From assembly GCF_003755185.1 (NCBI RefSeq), contig NZ_RKIC01000009.1, forward strand, positions 248,001 to 312,000: a DNA stretch of 64,000 nucleotides, read 5' to 3'. This document shows, one piece after another, positions 26,124-34,635 of this stretch. The notes beneath the pieces were generated by a model, which made no database searches, was not told the DNA's origin, and was given only the letters and a program-made list of their open reading frames with translations. This DNA comes from Frigoribacterium sp. PhB24. GTDB taxonomy: Bacteria > Actinomycetota > Actinomycetes > Actinomycetales > Microbacteriaceae. The translations under genes and the position numbers were made by a program. The first letter of the stretch is position 1. Each line of letters starts with the position of its first letter.

Positions 26124-27695
26124 ATGTCCAGCACGCAGAGCGAACTCCGCTCAGTCCTGGTCGGACCGTCGTCCCCCCGACGGATCGACCTCCCGATCGA
26201 CCTGCCCGCGTCCGACGCGACCCCCGTCGTGCCCACGCCGGCCCACGACGCCGAGTCCGGCGCGGCCTGGGCGCGGCGCTACCGCCGCCGGCTCCGTCTC
26301 GTCGACACGGTCGTCCTGACCCTGAGCATCGTCGGCGCCGTCGCCGTGGATGCCGCGCGGGCCATCGCCGCCGGACGGGGATCGGACGCCTCCACCCTGG
26401 TCGAGTCGATCGGCTCACCGTGGCTGCCCGTCGTCGTGGGACTGGTCTGGACCCTGTGCCTGACGCTGCACCGCACCCGCGACCTCGCCGTCGTCGGCAG
26501 CGGCGTCGTCGAGTACAAGCGCCTGCTGACGGCCAGCGTCTGGGCATTCGCCGTCGTGGCCATCGGGTTCGCCTCGGTCGGTCACATCGGTGGTGAGGGC
26601 TACTTCCTCGTGGCCCTGCCCGTCGGCGCAGCGGGCCTGGTCGTCGGCCGATGGACGATGCGGCGCTGGCTCGAGCAGCAGCGAGCGAAGGGGCACTACC
26701 TGTCCCGGGCGGTCATCGTCGGGTCGCGGGACGACATCGCCGACGTCGTGCGTCGCATCGACAAGACGAGCGGCGCCGTCTACGACGTCGTGGGCGCAGC
26801 CGTCCCGGACGCCGACCCGCGTGGCATCGTCGTCGGAAGCCGTGTCGTCCCCGTGGTCGCCGACCTCGACGGTGTCCCCCGTGCGGTCTGGCGTCTGGGC
26901 GCGGAGAGCGTCATCGTCGCCGGCGAGCCGGGTCGGGGCCGGGAATACCTCCGAGACCTCGGCTGGTCGCTCGAAGGACGTGCCACCGAGCTCGTCATCG
27001 CGTCGCGGCTGACGAACGTCGCCGGGCCGCGCATCCACTACCGCCCGGTCGAGGGTCTTCCCCTGATGCACGTCGAACTCCCGCAGTTCGACGGCCCCCG
27101 TCATGCCCTCAAGCGCCTGTCCGACCTCGTGCTGGCGTCCGCCGCCCTGATCGTCCTCGCCCCGGTCTTCGCGGTCGTCGCCCTGGCGGTGCGGCTCGAC
27201 GGCCCGGGCCCCGTGCTCTTCCGTCAGCGGCGGGTCGGCCGTGACGGACGCACCTTCGAGATGCTGAAGTTCCGGTCGATGGTCGTGGACGCCGAGAGCC
27301 GACTCGCCGATCTGGCCCAGGCCGACGAGGGCGCCGGCGTCCTCTTCAAGATGAAGTCGGACCCTCGGGTCACCCGCGTCGGGGGCGTCCTGCGCCGCTG
27401 GTCGCTCGACGAGTTGCCCCAGCTGTGGAACATCGTCCGGGGCGAGATGAGCGTCGTCGGCCCCCGGCCGCCGCTGCCCCGCGAGGTCGAGGGCTACGAG
27501 GACCACGTGCATCGGCGCCTCTACATCAAGCCCGGCCTGACCGGCATGTGGCAGGTGAACGGACGCAGCGACCTCAGCTGGGAGGAAAGCGTCCGCCTCG
27601 ACCTCTACTACGTCGAGAACTGGTCGCTGACGGTCGACTTCGTCATCATGTGGCGCACCGTGAGGGTGCTCTTCGAACACCGGGGAGCCTATTGA
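26124..27695 (+). CDS. Exopolysaccharide priming sugar transferase (WbaP/CpsE-like)
   Basis: Membrane enzyme that puts the first sugar-1-phosphate on undecaprenyl phosphate to start polysaccharide repeat synthesis. The 523 residues have four N-terminal helices (from VVLTLSIVGAVAVDAARAI to GYFLVALPVGAAGLVV), a CoA-binding-like Rossmann region (SRAVIVGSRDDIADVVRRI) and the C-terminal catalytic domain: KRLSDLVLASAALIVLAP, FRQRRVGRDGRTFEMLKFRSM, DELPQLWNIVRGEMSVVGPRP and KPGLTGMWQVNGR. ATG 26124 gives the usual N-terminus but has no clear Shine-Dalgarno; GTG 26088 in frame is an alternative. First gene of the envelope operon. Confidence 0.93.
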   Translation: MSSTQSELRSVLVGPSSPRRIDLPIDLPASDATPVVPTPAHDAESGAAWARRYRRRLRLVDTVVLTLSIVGAVAVDAARAIAAGRGSDASTLVESIGSPWLPVVVGLVWTLCLTLHRTRDLAVVGSGVVEYKRLLTASVWAFAVVAIGFASVGHIGGEGYFLVALPVGAAGLVVGRWTMRRWLEQQRAKGHYLSRAVIVGSRDDIADVVRRIDKTSGAVYDVVGAAVPDADPRGIVVGSRVVPVVADLDGVPRAVWRLGAESVIVAGEPGRGREYLRDLGWSLEGRATELVIASRLTNVAGPRIHYRPVEGLPLMHVELPQFDGPRHALKRLSDLVLASAALIVLAPVFAVVALAVRLDGPGPVLFRQRRVGRDGRTFEMLKFRSMVVDAESRLADLAQADEGAGVLFKMKSDPRVTRVGGVLRRWSLDELPQLWNIVRGEMSVVGPRPPLPREVEGYEDHVHRRLYIKPGLTGMWQVNGRSDLSWEESVRLDLYYVENWSLTVDFVIMWRTVRVLFEHRGAY

Positions 27696-27772
27696 GTCCC
27701 CGGAGCAGCATCCGAGATCACCACGGGCCGTTCACGGGCCCGGACCACGCTCACGACGACAGGGGAGAGAGC

Positions 27773-29035
27773 ATGTCCGTCGACATCAGGCACTACCGGG
27801 ACCGCGAGTCCTCACCGGCGGCGACCACCGCACCGACCACGCGTGACGACGCACGGCCGGCGATCGACCTGCCCGAACTCCCCCGCCGACGGAAGGGATC
27901 GCGCCGCAGCCGGGTGCTGCTGGTGCACTCGTCTGACGAGATGTACGGTTCGGACCGCATCGTGGTCGAGGTCGTCGGCGAGCTCGCCGCCCGCGACGAC
28001 CTCGACGTCACGGTCTGGTTGCCTTCGGACGTCGCGGTCGGGCCGTTGGGGCCGAGGCTCCGTGAACTCGGCGCGCGCGTCGAACGGACGCCTCTGCCGA
28101 TCCTGCGTCGAACCCGGCTCGGGCCCGTGGGCATCCTCCGCCTGGCCCGCGACGCGGCCCGGACGGCACTCCGCCTGTCGGGACGTCACTTCGACCTGGT
28201 CTACTGCGCCACGAGCGCCTGCCTCGTCGTCGCTCCCGTCGCCCGGGCGATGGGCGTCAGCCGTGTCGTCGGACACCTCCAGGAGCCCTGGAGCGACGGA
28301 GACCGTCGAGGCCTCCGGCCGTTGGCCCGGGCCTGCACGTCCCTCGTCGCGGTCTCGCAGTCGGTGCTCGACTCGTCCGGCCTGTCGGAGGATTCCCGTG
28401 CCGTCGTCGTCCACAACGGCATCTCGGACCGGTCGATCGCCGCGAGCGACCGCGCCGAGGGGCGCGCACCGCAGTACGTCGTCGCGAGCCGGTGGAACGG
28501 TCACAAGGGGCACGCCACGCTCCTCACCGCGTGGAACGCGGCGGGTTGCCCCGGTCAGCTCGTCGTCCTGGGCGGGCCCCCGGCCGTCGGTTCCTCCGTC
28601 GACGTGCCCGGTCTCGTCGCCGCGATCGTCTCGCGTCCCGAGACCGTCACCGTCGTGGGTGAGGTCGCCGATGCGTCGCCGTACCTCCGCGATGCCGACG
28701 CGGTGATCCTGCCGACCGACACCCTCGAGGGGTTCGGACTCGTCACGCTCGAGGCGTTCAGCCAAGGACGCCCCGTCATCGCCAGCCGGTCCGGCGGACC
28801 CGAGGAAGTCGTCGACGAGGGGCGCACGGGGTGGCTCTTCGACCGTCGCGACGTCGACGGCCTGTCGGCGATCCTGTCGTCGATGGACGTCCCCACCCTC
28901 GCCGTCGCCGGGCGTCACGCCCGCGAGGCGTACCTGCAGCGGTTCACGCCGGAGCGCATGCGCCGCCGAATCGGAGCGGTCGTCACCCGCGAACTGCACA
29001 CGGCCGACGTCGACTCGCTGGCGGTGGCCTCGTGA
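27773..29035 (+). CDS. Glycosyltransferase family 4
   Basis: GT-B-fold retaining glycosyltransferase that probably adds a sugar to the lipid-linked precursor made by the upstream gene. The 420 residues show an N-terminal domain (RRSRVLLVHSSDEMYGSDRI), then VVSRW-like VVASRWNGHKGHATLL, the nucleotide-sugar-binding region VTVVGEVADASPYL and the E-x7-E motif in PTDTLEGFGLVTLEAFSQG. ATG 27773 has the Shine-Dalgarno GGGGAGA. The stop overlaps the next gene (GTGA). There is no membrane helix; it should act on the cytosolic side. The sugar is unknown. Confidence 0.9.
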   Translation: MSVDIRHYRDRESSPAATTAPTTRDDARPAIDLPELPRRRKGSRRSRVLLVHSSDEMYGSDRIVVEVVGELAARDDLDVTVWLPSDVAVGPLGPRLRELGARVERTPLPILRRTRLGPVGILRLARDAARTALRLSGRHFDLVYCATSACLVVAPVARAMGVSRVVGHLQEPWSDGDRRGLRPLARACTSLVAVSQSVLDSSGLSEDSRAVVVHNGISDRSIAASDRAEGRAPQYVVASRWNGHKGHATLLTAWNAAGCPGQLVVLGGPPAVGSSVDVPGLVAAIVSRPETVTVVGEVADASPYLRDADAVILPTDTLEGFGLVTLEAFSQGRPVIASRSGGPEEVVDEGRTGWLFDRRDVDGLSAILSSMDVPTLAVAGRHAREAYLQRFTPERMRRRIGAVVTRELHTADVDSLAVAS

Positions 29036-29829
29036 GCGACCGCACGACCACCGCCGAGGCGACCTCCGCCCGCCCCTCCGTGCCCCGAGCCGTGCGACCC
29101 GCCCTGAGGGCCCTCGCGTCGGCCCAGAAGCCGTCGACGGGTGCACCCGCGTACTCCCGGTTCGTCAACCGCCGCCTCGGTCGGTGGGCCGCCGCGGTGG
29201 CCTACACGGTGGGCGCGACGCCGAACCAGGTCACCGCGGTGAGCGCGGCCTGCACCTTCGCGGGGATCGCCGTCCTCGCCTTCGCTCCGTCGGGCGTCGG
29301 CACGGCCCTGGCCGTCGTCCTGCTCCTCGTCGTGGGGTACGCCCTCGACTCGGCTGACGGGCAGCTCGCCCGACTCCGCGGCGGTGGAAGCCCCGCGGGC
29401 GAATGGCTCGACCACGTCATCGACGCGACGAAGATCGCCGTTCTGCACCTGGCGGTCTTCGCTTCCTGGCTACGCGAACCGGACGGCCGTGAGGCCCTGC
29501 TGGCCGCGCCGCTCGTCTACCAGGTCGTGGCGACGGTGGCGTTCTTCGCCATCGTCCTGACGGACCAGCTCCGCCGCGCGGAAGCGGCCCGGACGGGCGT
29601 CGCCGCGCCCGTGGGCCGTCGGACGGGTCTCCTCTATTCCCTGGCCGTCGTCCCGACCGACTACGGCCTGTTGTGCCTCGCGTTCGTCCTGCTGGCCTGG
29701 CCGCCGGCGTTCACCGTCGTCTACCTCGCCCTCCTCGTCGCCAACGCCGGTTACCTCGTTCTCGCGCTGCCGAAGTGGTTCCGGGAGCTCACGTCCATGA
29801 CGTCCTCGCCGGTCGGGCCGAGGCCGTGA
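29032..29829 (+). CDS. CDP-alcohol phosphatidyltransferase family protein
   Basis: Integral membrane enzyme that moves a phospho-alcohol from a CDP-linked donor. The 265 residues contain the full family signature D-x2-D-G-x2-A-R-x8-G-x3-D-x3-D, read as DSADGQLARL followed by PAGEWLDHVID, within about six helices. The acceptor and alcohol are unknown. It is tightly coupled to the genes on both sides (4-nt overlaps), so it most likely serves the same polymer or lipid as the priming transferase. Paired with the nucleotidyltransferase at the end of the operon it could place a polyol-phosphate on a lipid or glycan. This is inference from context. Confidence 0.9.
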   Translation: MSDRTTTAEATSARPSVPRAVRPALRALASAQKPSTGAPAYSRFVNRRLGRWAAAVAYTVGATPNQVTAVSAACTFAGIAVLAFAPSGVGTALAVVLLLVVGYALDSADGQLARLRGGGSPAGEWLDHVIDATKIAVLHLAVFASWLREPDGREALLAAPLVYQVVATVAFFAIVLTDQLRRAEAARTGVAAPVGRRTGLLYSLAVVPTDYGLLCLAFVLLAWPPAFTVVYLALLVANAGYLVLALPKWFRELTSMTSSPVGPRP

Positions 29830-31283
29830 GCCGCGACGGCGCTCCGGCCCGTCGTGCCCTCGTCGGCGGGTTCGGTCGGGCCGTGTCGCGTCATGCCGGT
29901 CTCGTCGGTGTGGCGGCCCTCCTCGGTGTGGCCGCCGGCGTCGGCGCGTCGCAGTTGGCGTCCGAGGCCTGGCACGCCGAGGCCACCCTGCTCGTCCGGG
30001 TCGACTCCCCGGGGTCGGGTCTCGCCGCTCGCGGGCAGTTCGCCCAGCAGCGCGTGGCGTCCTACGCCGAACTCGGCACGAGCCCTGAGGTCCTCGGCCC
30101 GGTCGCGGCGGATCTCGGTGTGACCGTCGACGAGCTCGCCGAGCGCGTGTCGGTGGTCAATCCGGGCGGCACCGCCGTCCTGAGGGTCGGGTCTGCGGCC
30201 GGCACACCCGACGGAGCGGCCTCGCTGGCCGACGACGTCGCCGAGAGTCTCTCGACAGTCGTCGACCGCGTCGAGTCGCAGGCCGGTACGGGCGGTCAGA
30301 CAGTCGCCCTCGACCTCACCTCGCCGGCGGCCGTGCCGACGTCGCCCGACGAACCGGGGCTCGCCCTCACGGTGCTCACGGGACTCCTCGCCGGCCTGGC
30401 GGTGGGTCTCGCGGCGGCTGTCGTCCTGTCTCGTGCCCGGCCGACGGTCGACACCGTCGACGACGTCCGCCGCATCACGGGGCTTCCGGTCGTGGGACAA
30501 CTTCCTGGCTCCCTGCGGCACGTCGACGACCCGGTCACCGGGGCCTCGTCCGCCCGCACCCGGACCGCCCTGCGTGAGGTCGTCCAGAACACGCGGGCCC
30601 TCCACGGTGGCTCGCTCCCCGCGACGCTCCTGCTGGCACGCACGGACTCGGTCCGCGAGGCGGTCGGTGTCGACGGCGGTCTCGCGCGCGCCGTCGTCGA
30701 GCTCGGCGCCACCTGCGCCCTGGTCCAGTCCGACTTCGACACCCGTACCCTCTCCCGCCCGTCGACGGTGCCCGTCGGCGCCGTGCCCGAGGAAGTCGAG
30801 GCCGATCGACACGGATACGACCGCGTGCCGGTGCCCGACGGAGTCGTGGCATCGTCCCGTCACCTGGTCCGCTCCGGGACGCATGCGTTCTTCGCCGCGC
30901 TCCGGGAGGACTACGAGGTGTCGGTCGTCCAGGCCTCGAGCGACTCCCACCCGCTCGCGCTCCGGAGCGTGACCGACGAGGTCGACGCGGTGCTCGTCGT
31001 CGTCCGATCCGGTGTCACGACCGTCGAGTCGCTCCGGAGCCTCAGCGCCGAACTGCTCAGCCTCGACGTGGAGCCCCTCGGCGTCGTGCTGACCGGTGTC
31101 CCCCCGTGGCGCCGAGTGCTCGTGCGAGGAACCTGGCAGGACGACGACGTCCGTCGTCCCGCCGAGGAGGCCGCACCGACCTTCAGCATCGCCGACCTCG
31201 TCGACCACGCGGCCGCCGTGGGCGGACCCCGGGGTCTCCCCGAACCCGCCCGCGGCCGACGTCGGCCCGGTGCCCTGTCATGA
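29826..31283 (+). CDS. Wzz/CapA-like chain-length regulator with degenerate BY-kinase domain
   Basis: Polysaccharide co-polymerase-like protein. The 485 residues have TM1 (about 23-43), an extracytoplasmic domain, TM2 (about 180-202) and the Wzz end motif RPTVDTVDDVRRITGLPVVG. Beyond it lies a domain with the order of a bacterial tyrosine kinase, but the nucleotide sites are gone. Where Walker A (GEGKST) belongs there is TDSVREAVGVDG (about 273-284). Walker A' reads ALVQSDFDTR (about 298-307) and Walker B reads YEVSVVQASSD. The later strand DAVLVVVRSGVTTVESLR is kept. No Tyr cluster is present at the C-terminus. The GTG start overlaps the upstream stop, and the 3' end overlaps the nucleotidyltransferase gene. 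Confidence 0.8.
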   Translation: MSRDGAPARRALVGGFGRAVSRHAGLVGVAALLGVAAGVGASQLASEAWHAEATLLVRVDSPGSGLAARGQFAQQRVASYAELGTSPEVLGPVAADLGVTVDELAERVSVVNPGGTAVLRVGSAAGTPDGAASLADDVAESLSTVVDRVESQAGTGGQTVALDLTSPAAVPTSPDEPGLALTVLTGLLAGLAVGLAAAVVLSRARPTVDTVDDVRRITGLPVVGQLPGSLRHVDDPVTGASSARTRTALREVVQNTRALHGGSLPATLLLARTDSVREAVGVDGGLARAVVELGATCALVQSDFDTRTLSRPSTVPVGAVPEEVEADRHGYDRVPVPDGVVASSRHLVRSGTHAFFAALREDYEVSVVQASSDSHPLALRSVTDEVDAVLVVVRSGVTTVESLRSLSAELLSLDVEPLGVVLTGVPPWRRVLVRGTWQDDDVRRPAEEAAPTFSIADLVDHAAAVGGPRGLPEPARGRRRPGALS

Positions 31284-31870
31284 CCACACCCGAGCACCAC
31301 CCCGACGAGAGGACCACACCCGTGGACGTCATCCCCACCCCCGCCCTGGGCCTCGGCCTCGATCCCGTCGAGGTCACGAGGGGACGAGGAGGCGCGGGCC
31401 GGGTCGGTTACGCCGCCGGCGCCTTCGACCTGTTCCACATCGGTCACCTGAACCTGCTCCGGCACGCCTCGGCGCAGTGCGACCACCTCATCGCGGGGGT
31501 CGTGTCCGACGAGATGCTGCAGGTGACCAAGGGGATCTCGCCTGTCGTCCCGCTCGCCGAGCGGCTGGAGATCGTCCGTCATATCGACGTCGTGGACGGT
31601 GTCCACGCCGAGACCGTGCCCGACAAGATGGATGTCTGGCGTGAGTTGCGCTTCGACGTGTTCTTCAAGGGCGACGACTGGCGGGGCACCGAGAAGGGCA
31701 TGCGGCTCGAACGCGAGTTCGGGGCGGTCGGTGTCGAGGTCGTCTACTTCCCTTACACCATGAGCACCTCCAGCACGGTCCTCCGCCGGGCCCTCCGTGC
31801 CCTGTCGGGCACCCCGGGCCACGGGACCGAGGCGGCTGCCGTCGGGGACTCCGTCCGGCTCCAGGGCTGA
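31280..31870 (+). CDS. Cytidylyltransferase-like nucleotidyltransferase (TagD-like)
   Basis: Nucleotidyltransferase that would activate a phospho-alcohol (for example glycerol-3-phosphate) as a CDP or ADP derivative. Motifs seen in 196 residues: YAAGAFDLFHIGHLNLLRHA with HIGH at about 53-56, the substrate loop KGDDWRGTEKG, and STSSTVLRR in place of the usual ISTT. The alcohol is not fixed by sequence. ATG 31280 overlaps the upstream stop (ATGA). GTG 31322, with the stronger Shine-Dalgarno GAGAGGA, is an equally good start and would remove 14 non-conserved residues. It likely feeds the CDP-alcohol transferase of this operon. Confidence 0.86.
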   Translation: MTTPEHHPDERTTPVDVIPTPALGLGLDPVEVTRGRGGAGRVGYAAGAFDLFHIGHLNLLRHASAQCDHLIAGVVSDEMLQVTKGISPVVPLAERLEIVRHIDVVDGVHAETVPDKMDVWRELRFDVFFKGDDWRGTEKGMRLEREFGAVGVEVVYFPYTMSTSSTVLRRALRALSGTPGHGTEAAAVGDSVRLQG

Positions 31871-31962
31871 CCGGTCCTCCCCAGCCCGAGACGGTGCGGG
31901 CGTCGTCGAACGGCGCTGGGGACAACCTCGTCGAGGGCACGTCGGCCCGCGAAGCTCGACCC

Positions 31963-32520
31963 ATGACAGTCGCTTCCACCCTCGATGCCCCCCTGACCCG
32001 TCCCTCGCTGGACGCAACCGACGGGCACGACGACGCCTCCGTTCCGCGGATCTCCGACCCGCATGAGCCTGTGCACGATGTCCCCGAGCTCGTCCGACAC
32101 GTCGAGGCCATCGTCCCGACGGCGGTCCGCCGCCAGCTCTGGACGCTGTTCTTCGACGCCGACGACATCGCCCTGCCGCTCATGGTGCCGCTCGAGGGAA
32201 TCCCCGAGATGCCCGACGGCACCGCCCTCGACCGTTACGGTGACGCCCTGGCGGTCGTCGCCAGCGAGTTCGGCGCCGCCTCCGTGGCATTCGTCCTCGA
32301 GCGGGTAGGGGCCGCATCGCCCCGCATCTCGGACCGTCTCTGGGGCGAGGGACTCGCGGTGCTCGGCCGAGGCCGACCGTTCGACGTCCGACCGGTGTTG
32401 CTGTGCTCCGACGAGGGCGTGTCGGTGCTCGACCCCAGCGGTGACCGAGGACGCCCGGCCGGCGGGCGTCAGGCGTCCTCGAGTCCCGTCCGCCGTGCCG
32501 ACATCGTGCGTCTCCCCTGA
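31963..32520 (+). CDS. Hypothetical protein, unknown function
   Basis: I do not recognise this 185-residue protein. It has an acidic, probably flexible N-terminus of about 45 residues, then a folded part with VPELVRHVEAIVPTAVRRQLW, TLFFDADDIALPLMVPLEG, and a beta/alpha segment ASVAFVLERVGAA. There is no signal peptide or membrane helix, no Cys pair, and no obvious catalytic motif. ATG 31963 has a weak Shine-Dalgarno (GAAG). It follows the envelope operon by 92 bp but may be separate. Its last 52 bp overlap the 3' end of the convergent small gene at 32469. Confidence 0.7.
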   Translation: MTVASTLDAPLTRPSLDATDGHDDASVPRISDPHEPVHDVPELVRHVEAIVPTAVRRQLWTLFFDADDIALPLMVPLEGIPEMPDGTALDRYGDALAVVASEFGAASVAFVLERVGAASPRISDRLWGEGLAVLGRGRPFDVRPVLLCSDEGVSVLDPSGDRGRPAGGRQASSSPVRRADIVRLP

Positions 32521-32723
32521 TTCTGCTCGCGGTCGATCAACCGCCACCAGGCCGTCTCGGCGAGCTCCGGGGACGTGTAGACGCCCAGTCGCACCGGTTC
32601 GTCGTCGGTCGAACTCCACCGGCTGAGGCGATAGCCGCCGCCGAAGCGTTCGACGACCGCTTCGGGCGCGCCTTCGGGGTGGGCGCGAACGGTCCACCGA
32701 TCGGACACGGTCTCGTCGAGCAT
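32469..32723 (-). CDS. Small hypothetical protein
   Basis: An 84-residue protein of unknown function. It resembles a small beta-rich fold: SDRWTVRAHPEG, VVERFGGGYRLSRWSSTDDE, VRLGVYTSPELAETAWWRLIDRE, with a basic tail. TACGAT (32735-32730) stands 6 nt before ATG 32723, the same spacing as other leaderless genes here, which supports it as a real gene. It lies just downstream of the DExH helicase gene (17 bp). The final residues are antisense to the gene at 31963. Confidence 0.65.
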   Translation of the reverse strand: MLDETVSDRWTVRAHPEGAPEAVVERFGGGYRLSRWSSTDDEPVRLGVYTSPELAETAWWRLIDREQNQGRRTMSARRTGLEDA

Positions 32724-32740
32724 CGGGCGATCGTACCGGG

Positions 32741-34621
32741 TCAGGCACGCTGGCCGAGGCGTCCACGCAGCACGTCGATGCGCTTCTGTATCTGCTCGGT
32801 GCTGGCCTGGGCCACCGACGGTCCACCGCTGATGCGCCTGAGATCGGCGTGGATCAGCCCGTGCGGCTCGTTCGAGTGCCGCGACCAGATCGATACAAGC
32901 CGGCTGAGTTCTTGGCGTTGTTCTTTGATGGTCTGGTACAGCGGCCGGGCTTCGGCGGGCGGAGCCGTGGTGGGCATTCCCGTCTTGGGTGCGCGTCGAG
33001 CCTGGGTGGCCTGCCGCTGCCGCAGCAGGTCGCGCACCTGATCGGGCTCGAGCAGCCCGGGGATGCCGATGAAGTCGAGTTCTTCGAGGCTGCCGATCTC
33101 GCCACCGGTGCCGAACTCGCCGCCGTCGTAGAGCACGCGGTCGAACGAGGCCTGGGAGTCGAGCGCCTCGAACGGCTGCTGCTCGAGCAGGCTCGAGGCC
33201 TTCTCTTCGCGGTTGGCGGCGGCCATCATGTCCTCTTCGGGTGCGAAGAGGCCGTCGTCGGCGTCCGTGGGCCGGTCGAGTGCGTGGTCACGCTGAAGCT
33301 CGAGCTGGTTGGCGAGTGCCATCAGGCTGGGCACGCTCGGCAGGAAGATCGAGGCGGTCTCACCTCGTCGCCGGGCGCGGACGAACCGACCGACGACCTG
33401 GGCGAAGAAGAGCGGCGTAGACGCCGACGTCGCATATACGCCGACGGCCAGTCGGGGGACGTCGACGCCTTCCGAGACCATGCGCACGGCGACCATCCAG
33501 CGGCTGTCGCCCTCGGAGAAGGCCTGGATGCGGTCGGACGCCGCCTTCTCGTCACTGAGGACGACGGTCGGCCGCTCGCCCGTGATCTTCTGGAGGACTG
33601 CCGCATACTGGCGAGCCGCGGTGTGATCGGTGGCGATGACGAGCCCGCCCGCGTCGGGGACGCCCCGGCGCACCTCGGTGAGCCGCTTGTCGGCCGCGGA
33701 CAGGACGGCCGGGATCCAGTCACCCTGGGGCGACAGCGCCGTGCGCCAGGCCTGGGCCGTGATGTCTTTCGTCACCGCCTCGCCGAGGGACGCGCTCATC
33801 TCGTCGCCCATTCGGGTTCGCCAGCGCATCTGACCGGCGTACGCCATGAACAGCACCGGTCGCACGACGCCGTCGGCGAGTGCCCGACCGTAGCCGTACG
33901 CGTAGTCCGCTCTCGAGGTGCGGATGCCGTGTTCGTCGGGGGCGTATTGGACGAACGGAATCGGGGCCGTGTCGGACCGGAACGGAGTACCCGTGAGCGA
34001 GAGCCGACGGGTGGCGCCAGAGTAGGCCTCGCGGATGCCGTCGCCCCAGCTGAGAGCGTCGCCCCCGTGGTGGACCTCGTCGAGGATGACGAGGGTTCGG
34101 CCCGCCGCGGTGATGGCCTTGTGGACCTCTGGCTTCATCCCGACCTGGGCGTAGGTCACGGCGATGCCGTGGTAATGCCGGCCGAAGGTGCCGTCGGCGT
34201 TCTTGAACATGGGGTCGAGTCGGAGGTTGACGCGGTCGGCCGCGTCCGCCCACTGGCGCTTGAGGTGCTCGGTGGGGGCGACGACGACGACCCGATCGAC
34301 CTCGCCACGGGACAGGAGCTCGGTGGCCAGGCGGAGGGCGAACGTGGTCTTGCCGGCACCCGGCGTCGCCGCTGCGAGGAAGTCCCTGGGCGAGGTCGAG
34401 AAGTAGAGCTCGAGGGCTTCGGCCTGCCAGGCGCGCAACTTGCTCGCGGTGCCCCAGGCAGCTCGCTCGGGGAACGCGGGTGAAAGATGCTCGGCGGCCG
34501 AGTTGCCGGCCGAGACCCCGACCTCGAGTGAGTCGAGTGACGTGCCCTCGAGTGAGTCGAGTGACGTGCCGTCGAGGTGTTGCTCACCCCCGGCGGGGTC
34601 GGATGCGTTGGCGGTGCTCAC
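32741..34621 (-). CDS. DExH-box helicase (ResIII/SSL2-like)
   Basis: ATP-dependent DNA or RNA helicase of superfamily 2. About 626 residues: Walker A AATPGAGKTTFALRLATELL, motif Ia VVVVAPTEHLKRQW, DExH box VILDEVHHGGD, motif III SLTGTPFRSD, motif V-like MVSEGVDVPRLAVGVYA and motif VI QVVGRFVRARRRGE. The C-terminal third has no known domain (DLLRQRQATQARRAP, KRIDVLRGRL). The start is GTG 34621: TAAACT (34635-34630) is 8 nt upstream and overlaps the dinB stop. The N-terminus holds an exact tandem duplication GTSLDSLE-GTSLDSLE. Position behind DNA polymerase IV suggests a repair role, which is inference. Confidence 0.87.
   Translation of the reverse strand: MSTANASDPAGGEQHLDGTSLDSLEGTSLDSLEVGVSAGNSAAEHLSPAFPERAAWGTASKLRAWQAEALELYFSTSPRDFLAAATPGAGKTTFALRLATELLSRGEVDRVVVVAPTEHLKRQWADAADRVNLRLDPMFKNADGTFGRHYHGIAVTYAQVGMKPEVHKAITAAGRTLVILDEVHHGGDALSWGDGIREAYSGATRRLSLTGTPFRSDTAPIPFVQYAPDEHGIRTSRADYAYGYGRALADGVVRPVLFMAYAGQMRWRTRMGDEMSASLGEAVTKDITAQAWRTALSPQGDWIPAVLSAADKRLTEVRRGVPDAGGLVIATDHTAARQYAAVLQKITGERPTVVLSDEKAASDRIQAFSEGDSRWMVAVRMVSEGVDVPRLAVGVYATSASTPLFFAQVVGRFVRARRRGETASIFLPSVPSLMALANQLELQRDHALDRPTDADDGLFAPEEDMMAAANREEKASSLLEQQPFEALDSQASFDRVLYDGGEFGTGGEIGSLEELDFIGIPGLLEPDQVRDLLRQRQATQARRAPKTGMPTTAPPAEARPLYQTIKEQRQELSRLVSIWSRHSNEPHGLIHADLRRISGGPSVAQASTEQIQKRIDVLRGRLGQRA
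34522..34569. repeat. 2 x 24-bp perfect tandem duplication
   Basis: Two identical 24-bp units (34522-34545 and 34546-34569) in the 5' end of the helicase gene, encoding GTSLDSLE twice. Multiple of 3, so the frame is kept. Confidence 0.95.
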
Positions 34622-34629
34622 TCGAACCG

Positions 34630-34635
34630 AGTTTA
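34630..34635 (-). promoter_or_regulatory. -10 box of the helicase gene, overlapping the dinB stop
   Basis: TAAACT on the minus strand; TAA is the dinB stop codon. GTG 34621 lies 8 nt further on. Confidence 0.5.

Noticed and set aside
25814-26596. A 260-codon plus-strand frame that begins in the envelope leader
   Set aside because: It continues out of frame through the sugar transferase gene, and its composition (Arg/Pro/Ser) is that of an off-frame. A short upstream open frame inside the leader cannot be excluded but has no support.
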